A stretch of DNA of 13,037 bases from CAIPVR01 sp049316905 (GTDB lineage: Bacteria > Actinomycetota > Acidimicrobiia > Acidimicrobiales > Microtrichaceae): positions 1 through 13,037 of the forward strand of contig JBMOJH010000097.1 in NCBI GenBank assembly GCA_049316905.1. Direction: 5' to 3'. The notes under the pieces are model-generated. The model was not told where the DNA came from and made no database searches. It worked only from the letters and a program-made list of their open reading frames with translations. This document shows, in pieces, positions 6,418 through 12,630 of this stretch. The position numbers and the translations under genes are program-made. The stretch's first letter is position 1; every line of letters starts with the position of its first letter.

Positions 6418-7058
6418 GCGCTCCGCACGACGGGGTCGGTCCCTGGTCGGCGGACGGGCCGCGGCAGATCGTGCTGGCGTCGGCCAACCCGAAGAAGGCC
6501 GACGAGCTCCGGGCGATCCTGTCGGCCTCCGGTCTCGAGGTGGAGCTCCTGGCCCGGCCCGACGACGTGCCCGACGTGGTGGAGGACGCCCCCGACTTCG
6601 TGGGCAACGCCCGGCTCAAGGCCGTGGCGCTGGCCGCGGCGACGGGGGAGTGGGCGCTGGCCGACGACTCGGGCCTCGAGGTCGACGCGCTCGACAGCGA
6701 GCCGGGGGTCCACTCGGCCCGCTACGCGGGCGAGCCGTCGGACGACGCCGCCAACGTCGCGCGACTCCTGGCCGAGCTCGAGCGGGTGGGGGCGACCGAC
6801 CCCGCGGCGCGCACCGCCCGGTTCCGCTGCACGATCGTGCTCCGGTCGCCCGAGGGTGCCGAGCTGGTGGCCGATGGTGTGGTCGAGGGCAGGATCGTCG
6901 GCGAGGTGCGGGGCTCGGGCGGGTTCGGCTACGACCCGGTGTTCGTGCCGGACGAGGGCGACGGACGGACCTTCGCGGAGATGTCGGCGGAGGAGAAGCA
7001 CGCCATCTCGCACCGGGGCCGGGCGCTGGCCGCGCTGGTCACCCGCCTGACCCCCTGA
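6414..7058 (+). CDS. rdgB: Non-canonical purine NTP pyrophosphatase (RdgB/HAM1)
   Basis: This enzyme hydrolyses ITP, dITP and XTP to monophosphates, keeping deaminated purines out of nucleic acids. The 214-residue product shows the ITPase signature in order: LASANPKKADEL (22-32), the FVGNARLKA segment (62-70), ALADDSGLEVDAL with Asp84 and Asp85, GVHSARYAGE, GFGYDPVF (170-177) and AISHRGRAL (198-205). The GTG start overlaps the rph stop by four bases. The N-terminus is about 10 residues longer than the E. coli enzyme. The first flanking palindrome of the DUF559 unit starts 22 bp after the stop, so it may also end this operon's transcript. Confidence 0.96.
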   Translation: MSAPHDGVGPWSADGPRQIVLASANPKKADELRAILSASGLEVELLARPDDVPDVVEDAPDFVGNARLKAVALAAATGEWALADDSGLEVDALDSEPGVHSARYAGEPSDDAANVARLLAELERVGATDPAARTARFRCTIVLRSPEGAELVADGVVEGRIVGEVRGSGGFGYDPVFVPDEGDGRTFAEMSAEEKHAISHRGRALAALVTRLTP

Positions 7059-7080
7059 CCGCCGCCTCCGCCCCCACCGC

Positions 7081-7125
7081 AATTGGTGCAAGAACCCGCG
7101 GTTCAGGTCGGATTCGGCGCCAATT
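7081..7125. repeat. 45-bp nested palindrome, copy 1 (upstream of DUF559 gene)
   Basis: The outer arms AATTGGTGC (7081-7089) and GCGCCAATT (7117-7125) pair over 9 bp with one T.G wobble (7087 with 7119). Inside is a second stem, GAACC (7092-7096) and GGTTC (7100-7104), around CGC. By base-by-base comparison it matches copy 2 at 36 of 45 positions with no gaps. It lies between rdgB and the DUF559 gene. There is no U-tract. Confidence 0.85.
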
Positions 7126-7218
7126 CGGCCGTTGGGGCAGTGCTGCGGGTCGGCGGGATGTCGCCGCAGGGTCGCGCTCCCCGGTGACAACAGCCGGCGG
7201 GGCGATCAGCGTGTCGCC

Positions 7219-8121
7219 GTGGATCCGGACGCCCGAGTGGCCCGTGTCGCCGCTGATCGTCACGGCATCGTCTCCCGCGACGACGCCCGCTCCGCTGGTC
7301 TCTCGGACCGACAGATCCTCACCCGCGTGCGACTCGGCCGGTGGGAGCAGGTTCATCCCGGCGTCTACCGGATCGCAGGTGCACCGGGTGGCGAACTGGC
7401 CGAGCTCGCTGCCGCGTCCGTCTGGACCGCTGGTGTCGGGTCGCACCTGAGCGCGGCCTGGCTGCTCGGTCTGGTGGATCCCGCCCCGCCGCGCCCGGAG
7501 GTCACCGTCGGTCGGTCGCGGACGTCATCCCGGGCCCGGGTGCGGGTCCACCGGACCGCCGATCTGCTCGGATCGGACACCGTCACCCGCCGGGGGATCC
7601 GCTGCACCACGGCGACCCGGACGTGCATCGACCTCGGTGCGCGGCTCGGTGTCGCAGGGCTGGAGCGGGTGATCGACCGGGCGCTGCATCTGCGGCTCAC
7701 GCACATCGACCGGCTGATCCTGCGGTTCCTGCAATTGGCCCGCCCGGGCCGTGACGGCATCGCGGCGGTTCGCCAGGTGCTCACGGTCATGGATCCCGCT
7801 CTGGCGCCGGCCGAGAGCGACCTGGAGACACTCCTGCTCCAGATCCTCCGGGACCACGGCGTGCCCCTGCCCGTCCGTCAGCACGCGCTCGAGGTCGAGG
7901 GTCGCAGCGTCCGGGTCGACCTCTGCTACCCCGAGCACCGGCTCGTGATCGAGAGCGACGGGTTCGCCCATCACGGCGGTCGACTGGCCTTCGAGGACGA
8001 CCGGGAACGCCAGAACCTGTTGGTGCTGGCCGGCTGGCGAGTGCTGCGGTTCACGTGGCGCCAGATCTGCAACCAGCCGGCATGGGTGGCCCAGCAGGTT
8101 CGCCGAGCGCTGGCGGCCTGA
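7219..8121 (+). CDS. AbiEi-type HTH / DUF559 (Vsr-like endonuclease domain) fusion protein
   Basis: The 300-residue product has two parts. The N-terminus (about 3-55: VARVAADRHGIVSRDDARSAGLSDRQI, then LGRWEQVHPGVYRIAG) matches the winged-helix domain of AbiEi-family antitoxins. The C-terminus (about 196-298) matches DUF559, related to Vsr-type repair nucleases: ESDLETLLLQIL, RVDLCYP (Asp234), LVIESDGFAHH (Glu245, Asp247, His251), the FEDDRERQN stretch and GWRVLRFTW (272-280), consistent with a PD-(D/E)XK-like site. The middle (about 56-190) is helical with no motif I recognise. GTG at 7219 is chosen because conserved sequence begins at once; the frame is open to TTG at 7132, but those residues look non-coding. 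There is no AbiEii toxin gene beside it. The gene sits alone between two matching palindromes, suggesting mobility. Biological role unknown. Confidence 0.8.
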   Translation: MDPDARVARVAADRHGIVSRDDARSAGLSDRQILTRVRLGRWEQVHPGVYRIAGAPGGELAELAAASVWTAGVGSHLSAAWLLGLVDPAPPRPEVTVGRSRTSSRARVRVHRTADLLGSDTVTRRGIRCTTATRTCIDLGARLGVAGLERVIDRALHLRLTHIDRLILRFLQLARPGRDGIAAVRQVLTVMDPALAPAESDLETLLLQILRDHGVPLPVRQHALEVEGRSVRVDLCYPEHRLVIESDGFAHHGGRLAFEDDRERQNLLVLAGWRVLRFTWRQICNQPAWVAQQVRRALAA

Positions 8122-8136
8122 GTCGGTCCTGGCGTC

Positions 8137-8181
8137 AATTGGTGCGGGAGCCAACGGTTCGGGGCGGATCCGGCACCAATT
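8137..8181. repeat. 45-bp nested palindrome, copy 2 (downstream of DUF559 gene)
   Basis: The outer arms AATTGGTGC (8137-8145) and GCACCAATT (8173-8181) are perfectly complementary and extend to CAATTG at both ends (8136-8182). The inner stem is GAGCC (8148-8152) with GGTTC (8156-8160), including one G.T pair, around AAC. It is in the same orientation as copy 1, begins 15 bp after the DUF559 stop and lies between convergent genes, so it could also act as a bidirectional transcription barrier. Confidence 0.87.
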
Positions 8182-8214
8182 GCGGTCCGGGCAAGGGTGG
8201 GCCGGGGTCGTGGG

Positions 8215-9237
8215 TCACCAGTTCCGCAGGTCGACCGCCCACGTCTCGACGACGTCCTCGCCGTCGACCACGTGGATCCGCTCGTGGTAGGCGACCGTGG
8301 GGTCCACGTGCGCCGGCACCATCATCCGCCGCTCGCCGACTGCCGGCAGCCCACCGTCGTCGCCCGGACCGTCCGGTGCCAGGAACGTCGTGTGCTCGTC
8401 GGAGCAGAAGAACACCTCGAAGCCCTCGAGGGTCGGGTTGCCGTGGTCCATGCCGAATGCCTTGAGCCCGGCGTCCACCACACCCCAGCCCCGCGTCGGC
8501 GACGTCGACGTGACCGTCACTGCGACCCGCAGCGCCTGCTCGAACGGCAGCCCGAGCCGGGCGTAGTGCGTGTCCATCAGCAGGTACGACCCGGCCTGCA
8601 CCTCGTCGGCCCAGTCGTGCAGGTCGTAGGTGCCGGTGCCGCCGGACGACACGAGACCGCCGCCCACGTCCTCGTGGGCGCGCCGCAGGCGCTGCATCGC
8701 CCGGGCCAGCGCCTCGGTGCGTTCGGCCCGGTCCGGGTTGCCCACGATGTGGCCCTCGTAGCCCATCACGCCGCGCACCTCGAGGCCGCGGGACCGGGCC
8801 AGGTCGGCCACCCGCCCCGCCTCTTCTGGTGGACAGCCGCACCGCGGGAGCCCGACGTCGACGTCCACGAGCACCTCGGCCCCGGCCGCCGCAGCCACCT
8901 CGACGGTCTCGGGTGAGTCGACCGCCACGGTGATCCGGGCGTCACCCCGGGCGACCAACGCCCGGAGCCGCGCCGCGTCGAGGGTCTCGTTCGCCAGGAG
9001 CAGGTCCTCGCCGAGGCCGGCCGCGGCCATGCCCTCCATCTCTCGCAGCGTGGCGCAGCAGAACGTGCGGTGACCGCCCCGCTCGGCCACATGGCGTGCG
9101 AGGCCCGTCGACTTGAACGCCTTCACGTGCGGGCGCAGTGCCGGCCCGGGGCGGGCGGCCGTCATGGTGTCGATGTTGCGGTCGAGCGCCGCGAGGTCGA
9201 CCACGAGGGCCGGGGTGGGCAGGTCGTGCACCTTCAT
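8215..9237 (-). CDS. Fold-type III PLP enzyme, D-threonine aldolase / D-serine dehydratase-like
   Basis: The 340-residue protein has an alanine-racemase-like barrel followed by a beta domain. TPALVVDLAALDRNI (8-22) and RPHVKAFK (35-42, Lys39 as the PLP lysine) open the barrel; MGYEGHIVG and SSGGTGTYDLH (198-207) supply phosphate binding. In the C-terminal domain SDEHTTFL precedes VPAHVDPTVAYHE, with His310 and Asp312 in the H-x-D-P-T metal-site position of D-threonine aldolases; D-serine dehydratases of this family use a cysteine there, which is valine here. I therefore favour a D-threonine aldolase-type activity on beta-hydroxy D-amino acids, with moderate certainty. The ATG at 9237 has a TACCGT box 8 nt upstream; the longer frame to 9345 adds only low-complexity sequence. 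It converges with the DUF559 gene and follows nei by 20 bp. Confidence 0.78.
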   Translation of the reverse strand: MKVHDLPTPALVVDLAALDRNIDTMTAARPGPALRPHVKAFKSTGLARHVAERGGHRTFCCATLREMEGMAAAGLGEDLLLANETLDAARLRALVARGDARITVAVDSPETVEVAAAAGAEVLVDVDVGLPRCGCPPEEAGRVADLARSRGLEVRGVMGYEGHIVGNPDRAERTEALARAMQRLRRAHEDVGGGLVSSGGTGTYDLHDWADEVQAGSYLLMDTHYARLGLPFEQALRVAVTVTSTSPTRGWGVVDAGLKAFGMDHGNPTLEGFEVFFCSDEHTTFLAPDGPGDDGGLPAVGERRMMVPAHVDPTVAYHERIHVVDGEDVVETWAVDLRNW

Positions 9238-9245
9238 CGGTGCCG

Positions 9246-9251
9246 ACGGTA
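9246..9251 (-). promoter_or_regulatory. Candidate leaderless -10 box (TACCGT) for the PLP enzyme gene
   Basis: TACCGT on the minus strand ends 8 nt before the ATG at 9237, inside the 20-bp gap between nei and this gene. It may give the PLP-enzyme gene its own transcript in addition to readthrough from nei. Confidence 0.35.
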
Positions 9252-9256
9252 GGCGC

Positions 9257-10144
9257 TCAGTAGGCGGGCGGCCCGCTCCGACCCCGGGCGCGCCCGGCTC
9301 GGCCCTCGGCGTCCTGGCGGGGTGCCGCGTCGTGCCGGGCTGCATGGCCGTGCGGCGACGGTTGGCAGGTCGGGCAGAACCAGATCGGTCGGCCGCCGAG
9401 CACCAGGGTGGCCAGCTCGGTGCCGCACCGGCGACAACGGTCCCGGTGGTACACGTACAGGCGGTCGTCGCTGCGCATCCGGGACCGGGGCCGCCCGATG
9501 TCGTCGGGCTCGGTGGTGACGATCCGGCCCAGCCGCACGCCCACGCTCAGCAGCTCCACGGTGCGGGCCCAGAGTTCGTCGAACTGCAGGTCGGTCAGCG
9601 CCCTCGACTCGGTGGCGGGGTGGATGTTGCAGAGGAACAGCAGCTCGGCGCGGTACACGTTGCCGATGCCGGCGATGATCCGCTGGTCGAGCAGCGTGGC
9701 GCCGATGGGCCGGGAGGTGCGGGCGAGCCGCTCGCGGGCCAGTTCGGGGTCGGGATCCGAGCGCAGCGGGTCGGGGCCCAGCCCGGCGACGATCCGGTCC
9801 TGCTCCTCGGGCGTGAGGAGCTCGCAGCGGGTCGGCCCGCTCAGGTCCCAGGTGGCCCGGCCGCCCTCGAGGCGGAGCCGCACCGCGCCCGTCGGGTCCG
9901 GCGGCGGCGAGGGCCGGCGCCGGAACTTCCCGATCAGTCCGAGGTGGACGTGCAGCACCTCGCCCGTGCCGAAGTCGCAGAACAGGTACTTGCCCCACGC
10001 GTCGGCCCGGCGCAGCGTGGCGCCGTCGAGCGCTGCGGCACCGTCGGCGAAGCGGCCCTGCGGCGAGGACGCGACCACCCGATCACCCTTCAGGGTGGAA
10101 CGGAGGTCGCGGGCGAGGCGGTGGATCGTGTGACCCTCGGGCAC
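9257..10144 (-). CDS. nei: Fpg/Nei-family DNA glycosylase/AP lyase (endonuclease VIII, Nei1-like)
   Basis: Nei removes oxidised pyrimidines and cleaves the abasic site. The 295-residue product must start M-P-E, because Pro2 is the catalytic nucleophile: the GTG at 10144 gives MPEGHTIHRLARDL, so the longer frame from 10165 is wrong. Other landmarks are Glu3, Lys52 in AWGKYLF, the helix-two-turn-helix signature IAGIGNVYRAELLF (157-170), and a C-terminal zinc finger CRRCG...FCPTC (Cys237, 240, 257, 260). PQGRFADGAAALDG and GPDPLRSD closely resemble the M. tuberculosis Nei1 type. After the zinc finger there are about 35 extra Arg/Gly/Ala-rich residues that look disordered. It lies downstream of purU, separated by two hairpins. 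Confidence 0.93.
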   Translation of the reverse strand: MPEGHTIHRLARDLRSTLKGDRVVASSPQGRFADGAAALDGATLRRADAWGKYLFCDFGTGEVLHVHLGLIGKFRRRPSPPPDPTGAVRLRLEGGRATWDLSGPTRCELLTPEEQDRIVAGLGPDPLRSDPDPELARERLARTSRPIGATLLDQRIIAGIGNVYRAELLFLCNIHPATESRALTDLQFDELWARTVELLSVGVRLGRIVTTEPDDIGRPRSRMRSDDRLYVYHRDRCRRCGTELATLVLGGRPIWFCPTCQPSPHGHAARHDAAPRQDAEGRAGRARGRSGPPAY

Positions 10145-10203
10145 GGCGGGAGTCTGCCGCGTCACGGGTGGGCCCCTTCAGGCGGCCCGGTCAGGCCAGC
10201 CTC

Positions 10204-10223
10204 GCAGGATCTTCGGATCCTGC
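10204..10223. terminator. Perfect 8-bp hairpin with TTCG loop
   Basis: GCAGGATC (10204-10211) and GATCCTGC (10216-10223) close a TTCG tetraloop on the plus strand (cUUCGg, unusually stable as RNA) and CGAA on the minus strand. It lies between purU and nei, both on the minus strand, next to a second hairpin. There is no U-run. Confidence 0.6.
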
Positions 10224-10240
10224 ACGCCCGATCCGGGCGT
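10224..10240. terminator. Perfect 7-bp hairpin adjoining the TTCG hairpin
   Basis: ACGCCCG (10224-10230) and CGGGCGT (10234-10240) pair around ATC. It abuts the previous hairpin with no spacer. On the minus strand it comes first, 38 nt after the purU stop, so the pair probably ends or attenuates the purU transcript before nei. Confidence 0.5.
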
Positions 10241-10278
10241 TGCGGACCCCTGTTTCCCGGTGGAGAGCCGCTGCGCGC

Positions 10279-11130
10279 TCAGCCGAACACGATCGTGCGG
10301 TTGCCCCAGGGGAGCACCCGGTGCTCCAGGTCGGCGCGCACCGCCCGGGCCAGCACCGTCACCTCGAGGTCCCGACCCTTGCGGGCCAGGTCCTCCACGC
10401 TGTCCTTGTGGCTGACCCTCGCCACGTCCTGGTCGATGATCGGGCCCTCGTCGAGGTCCTCGGTCACGTAGTGGGCCGTGGCGCCGATCACCTTCACGCC
10501 CCGCTGGTGGGCCTGGCGGTACGGCTGGGCGCCCACGAACGCGGGCAGGAACGAGTGGTGGATGTTGATGATGCGGTTCGGGAACGTGTCCACCACCGCG
10601 GGCGAGAGGATCCGCATGTACCGGGCGAGCACGACCCGCTCCACCCGTTCGGCGACCAACAGGTCGAGCAGCGCCGCCTCCTGCGCGCCGGGGTCGTCGC
10701 CCACGGGCAGGTGGTGGTGGGGGATGCCGTGGAACCGGGCCAGTTCGGCGTGGTCGGGGTGGTTCGACGCCACGAGCACCACCTCGGCCGGCAGCTCACC
10801 GGCGGACCACCGGCCCAGAAGGTCCACCAGGCAGTGCGGGGCCCTCGAGGCCAGGATCGCCAGCCGGGGTCGGTCGTCGGAGAACCGCACGTCGACCTGC
10901 ATGTCGAAGCGCTCGGCAACCGGCCAGAAGGCCCGGAGGAGGTCGTCGCGGCCGAACGCGAAGCCCTCGAGCTCGAACTCGACCCGCTGGAAGAACACGC
11001 CGTCCTCGGGATCGGTGTGCTGTTCGGCGTCGACGATGTTGCCCCCGTGGCGCCACACGAAGTCGGCCACGGCGGCCACGACCCCGGTGCGGTCAGGGCA
11101 GGTGAGGAGCAGCACGGCGGTCGGACCCAC
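10279..11130 (-). CDS. purU: Formyltetrahydrofolate deformylase
   Basis: PurU hydrolyses 10-formyl-THF to formate and THF, balancing one-carbon pools and feeding formate to purine synthesis. The 283-residue protein has an N-terminal ACT domain (about 4-80: VLLLTCPDRTGVVAAVADFVWRHGGNIVDAEQH), then a formyltransferase-type domain with LVASNHPD (120-126), INIHHSFLPAF carrying Asn189 and His191, and TAHYVTEDLDEGPII with Asp227; the His-Asp spacing of 36 equals that of GAR transformylase. The ACT domain and LPAF motif separate it from PurN. The GTG at 11130 is preceded by TAGCGT (11144-11139) 8 nt upstream, suggesting a leaderless mRNA. tRNA-Leu lies upstream on the same strand. Identification is firm. 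Confidence 0.95.
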   Translation of the reverse strand: MGPTAVLLLTCPDRTGVVAAVADFVWRHGGNIVDAEQHTDPEDGVFFQRVEFELEGFAFGRDDLLRAFWPVAERFDMQVDVRFSDDRPRLAILASRAPHCLVDLLGRWSAGELPAEVVLVASNHPDHAELARFHGIPHHHLPVGDDPGAQEAALLDLLVAERVERVVLARYMRILSPAVVDTFPNRIINIHHSFLPAFVGAQPYRQAHQRGVKVIGATAHYVTEDLDEGPIIDQDVARVSHKDSVEDLARKGRDLEVTVLARAVRADLEHRVLPWGNRTIVFG

Positions 11131-11138
11131 GGAGGTGC

Positions 11139-11144
11139 ACGCTA
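11139..11144 (-). promoter_or_regulatory. Candidate leaderless -10 box (TAGCGT) for purU
   Basis: On the minus strand CGGTAGCGT, identical over nine bases to the murI box, ends 8 nt before the GTG at 11130. The region between contains CCTCC, the complement of a ribosome site, so a Shine-Dalgarno start is unlikely. Confidence 0.45.
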
Positions 11145-11156
11145 CCGGCGGCGATC

Positions 11157-11192
11157 CTGCTTCCGGCAGGGCCGGTGCTGCTTCTGGCAGGG
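11157..11192. repeat. Tandem 15-mer repeat forming small hairpins
   Basis: CTGCTTCCGGCAGGG at 11157-11171 recurs as CTGCTTCTGGCAGGG at 11178-11192 (14 of 15 identical, period 21). Each copy contains a short CTGC/GCAG stem with a 5-nt loop. They lie between tRNA-Leu and purU on the minus strand and may help end the tRNA transcript. Confidence 0.5.
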
Positions 11193-11219
11193 GGCCTGCT
11201 GGCGGCGGCGCGGGGCGTC

Positions 11220-11305
11220 TGGTGCGGACGGGGGGACTCGAACCCCCACACCCAACGGGTACCGGGACCTAAACCCGACGCGTCTGCCAGTTCCGCCACG
11301 TCCGC
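11220..11305 (-). tRNA. tRNA-Leu (anticodon UAG)
   Basis: On the minus strand the acceptor stem GCGGACG (11305-11299) pairs perfectly with CGTCCGC (11230-11224). The D-arm region GTGGCGGAACTGGCAGACGC, anticodon loop TTTAGGT (anticodon TAG) in a CGGG/CCCG stem, a long class II variable arm and the T-arm GGGGGTTCGAGTCCCCC are all present. Discriminator A is at 11223 and CCA is encoded at 11222-11220, unlike in the tmRNA of this window. It reads CUA, a rare codon in such a GC-rich genome, and other CUN codons by wobble. Confidence 0.96.
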
Positions 11306-11318
11306 GTGACCGGCGCCC

Positions 11319-11324
11319 ACGGTA
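11319..11324 (-). promoter_or_regulatory. Candidate -10 box (TACCGT) for tRNA-Leu
   Basis: TACCGT on the minus strand lies 13 nt upstream of the tRNA 5' end, leaving a short leader for RNase P. It is back to back with the clpP promoter region. Confidence 0.35.
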
Positions 11325-11355
11325 GCCCCGGCGCGGCGCCCCCGACCGACCGCGT

Positions 11356-11361
11356 TAGCCT
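11356..11361 (+). promoter_or_regulatory. Candidate leaderless -10 box (TAGCCT) for clpP
   Basis: TAGCCT ends 8 nt before the clpP ATG, and no purine-rich ribosome site fits in between. This matches the TANNNT-N(6-8)-start layout of other genes here. Confidence 0.45.
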
Positions 11362-11369
11362 CGGCCACC

Positions 11370-11996
11370 ATGCAGTCCCTCGAGACCACCGACCTCCCGC
11401 CCGGCCTCGCCGTCCCTCCCGTGGTGATGCAGAGCACCGGGATGGAGCCCTCGGCCGACATCTACAACCGCCTGCTCAAGAACCGCATCGTGTTCCTGGG
11501 TTCGGAGGTCAACGACCAGGTCGCCAACTTCATCACCGCCCAGATGCTGTACCTGGAGGGGGAGGACCCCGAGAAGGACGTCTGGCTCTACATCAACTCG
11601 CCGGGCGGCTCGGTCACGGCCGGCATGGCGATCTACGACACGATGCAGTTCATCACCCCCGACGTGGGCACGATCTGCATGGGCCTCGGCGCCTCGATGG
11701 GCCAGTTCCTGCTGTGCGCCGGCGCTCCGGACAAGCGCTACGCCCTCCCGCACGCCCGGATCATGATGCACCAGCCCTCCGCGGGGATGGCCGGCCAGGC
11801 GGCCGACATCGCGATCCAGGCGGAGCAGCTGAAGTACATCAAGGACCTGCTGGCCGGCCGGATCGCCGAGCACACCGGTCAGACCAAGGAGCAGATCAAC
11901 ATCGACTCCGACCGTGACCGGTGGTTCACCGCCGAGCAGGCCAAGGAGTACGGCATCATCGACCACGTGATCGTGCGCCGCGGCGAGATGCGCTGA
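11370..11996 (+). CDS. clpP: ATP-dependent Clp protease proteolytic subunit
   Basis: ClpP forms the tetradecameric barrel that degrades substrates fed by ClpX or ClpC, including tmRNA-tagged proteins such as those made by ssrA in this window. The 208-residue protein carries the triad Ser109 (MGLGASMGQFLL), His134 (IMMHQPSAG) and Asp183 (DSDRDRWF); the spacings of 25 and 74 residues equal those of E. coli ClpP. The NSPGGSVTAGMAIYDTM segment (76-92) is the oxyanion strand region. About 25 residues precede the conserved DIYNRLLKNRIVFLG and probably include a processed propeptide. There is a single copy here, whereas many actinobacteria carry clpP1-clpP2 side by side; the next gene is convergent, so any partner lies elsewhere. 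Neither tig nor clpX is adjacent. Confidence 0.97.
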   Translation: MQSLETTDLPPGLAVPPVVMQSTGMEPSADIYNRLLKNRIVFLGSEVNDQVANFITAQMLYLEGEDPEKDVWLYINSPGGSVTAGMAIYDTMQFITPDVGTICMGLGASMGQFLLCAGAPDKRYALPHARIMMHQPSAGMAGQAADIAIQAEQLKYIKDLLAGRIAEHTGQTKEQINIDSDRDRWFTAEQAKEYGIIDHVIVRRGEMR

Positions 11997-12058
11997 CCGC
12001 CGCCCTCCCGGGGCGCCCCGTCAGGGCAGCGCCCTGCGGAGATCGCCGGATGGGAACG

Positions 12059-12092
12059 ACGACGGGCCGGCCCCGGAGGGCCGGCCCGTCGT
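12059..12092. terminator. Strong hairpin between convergent clpP and CAP gene
   Basis: ACGACGGGCCGGCCC (12059-12073) and its exact complement (12078-12092) flank the loop CGGA, giving a 15-bp uninterrupted stem 62 nt after the clpP stop and 28 nt beyond the stop of the convergent CAP gene. No U-tract follows on either strand, typical of GC-rich actinobacterial terminators. A smaller CAGGGC/GCCCTG hairpin lies at 12022-12036. Confidence 0.75.
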
Positions 12093-12120
12093 TCGCGTCC
12101 GGGGAAGGTGCGGTGCCGGC

Positions 12121-12549
12121 TCAGCCGGCGAAGACCTGCACCACGAAGTAGCGGCCGCCCGACTCCGCCACGCCGGTGCCGATGCGGTTGTAGGCACCGT
12201 TCAGGATGTTGCTCCGGTGGGGGGCGCTGTTCATGAACAGGTTGTGCATCTCCGCGACCGAACCGGCCATGCCGACGTTCTCGCCGAGGATCCGCCAGTT
12301 GTCGCCGGCCCCGTCCGCGAGCACCGAATGGCTCGCCGCACCCCGGGCGGCCATGACCTCGGCCCATGCCTGTGCCTTGTTGATCAACGTGGGGTCCCAG
12401 CGGAGCGGACCGATGCCACGCGTGCTCCGGACCTCGTTGACGTACTTGGCCGACTCGGCCGCAGCGGCGTTCCTCGTGCACGCGGACGCCACGAATCCGA
12501 GAGCGAGGAGGAGCGCCATCGGTAGGGCCAGACGTCGAACGGTTCGCAT
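12121..12549 (-). CDS. CAP/SCP1-domain exported protein, probable lipoprotein
   Basis: The 142-residue product is exported: MRTVRRLALPMALLLALGFVASAC has a basic start, a hydrophobic core and a lipobox-like VASAC (Cys24), though alanine replaces the usual leucine at -3. The rest is one small CAP domain: YVNEVRSTRGIGPLRWDPTLINKAQAWAEVMA, His74 in ASHSV, ILGENVGM (Glu90) and NSAPHRSNILNGAYNRIGTGVA (His111), with YFVVQVFAG at the end. Bacterial CAP proteins are extracellular and mostly of unknown substrate, some acting on or near the cell wall. The ATG at 12549 has a GAGG ribosome site; the in-frame ATG at 12615 adds 22 residues of Pro/Ser-rich sequence ahead of a good signal peptide and is rejected. 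The leader contains a CCGGGG/CCCCGG hairpin at 12586-12603. Confidence 0.88.
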   Translation of the reverse strand: MRTVRRLALPMALLLALGFVASACTRNAAAAESAKYVNEVRSTRGIGPLRWDPTLINKAQAWAEVMAARGAASHSVLADGAGDNWRILGENVGMAGSVAEMHNLFMNSAPHRSNILNGAYNRIGTGVAESGGRYFVVQVFAG

Positions 12550-12630
12550 GGTGTACCTCGGGGAAGGGGGTTGGGAGGACGGGCTCCGGGGTGCCGGCCC
12601 CGGCAACTGCTTCATTTCGATCTGGTGACG

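Noticed and set aside
5514..7190. 558-codon minus-strand open frame
   Set aside because: It lies antisense to rph and rdgB and has an Arg/Ser/Pro-biased composition without any recognisable domain.
7132..7218. N-terminal extension of the DUF559 protein from TTG 7132
   Set aside because: The 29 extra residues resemble no family member, and the start would lie only 7 bp after the palindrome.
10142..10165. N-terminal extension of nei from GTG 10165
   Set aside because: Catalysis needs proline immediately after the initiator Met, which only the GTG at 10144 gives.
9113..10471. 452-codon plus-strand open frame
   Set aside because: It is antisense to the PLP-enzyme, nei and purU genes and spans their intergenic regions; all three minus-strand genes have clear catalytic motifs.
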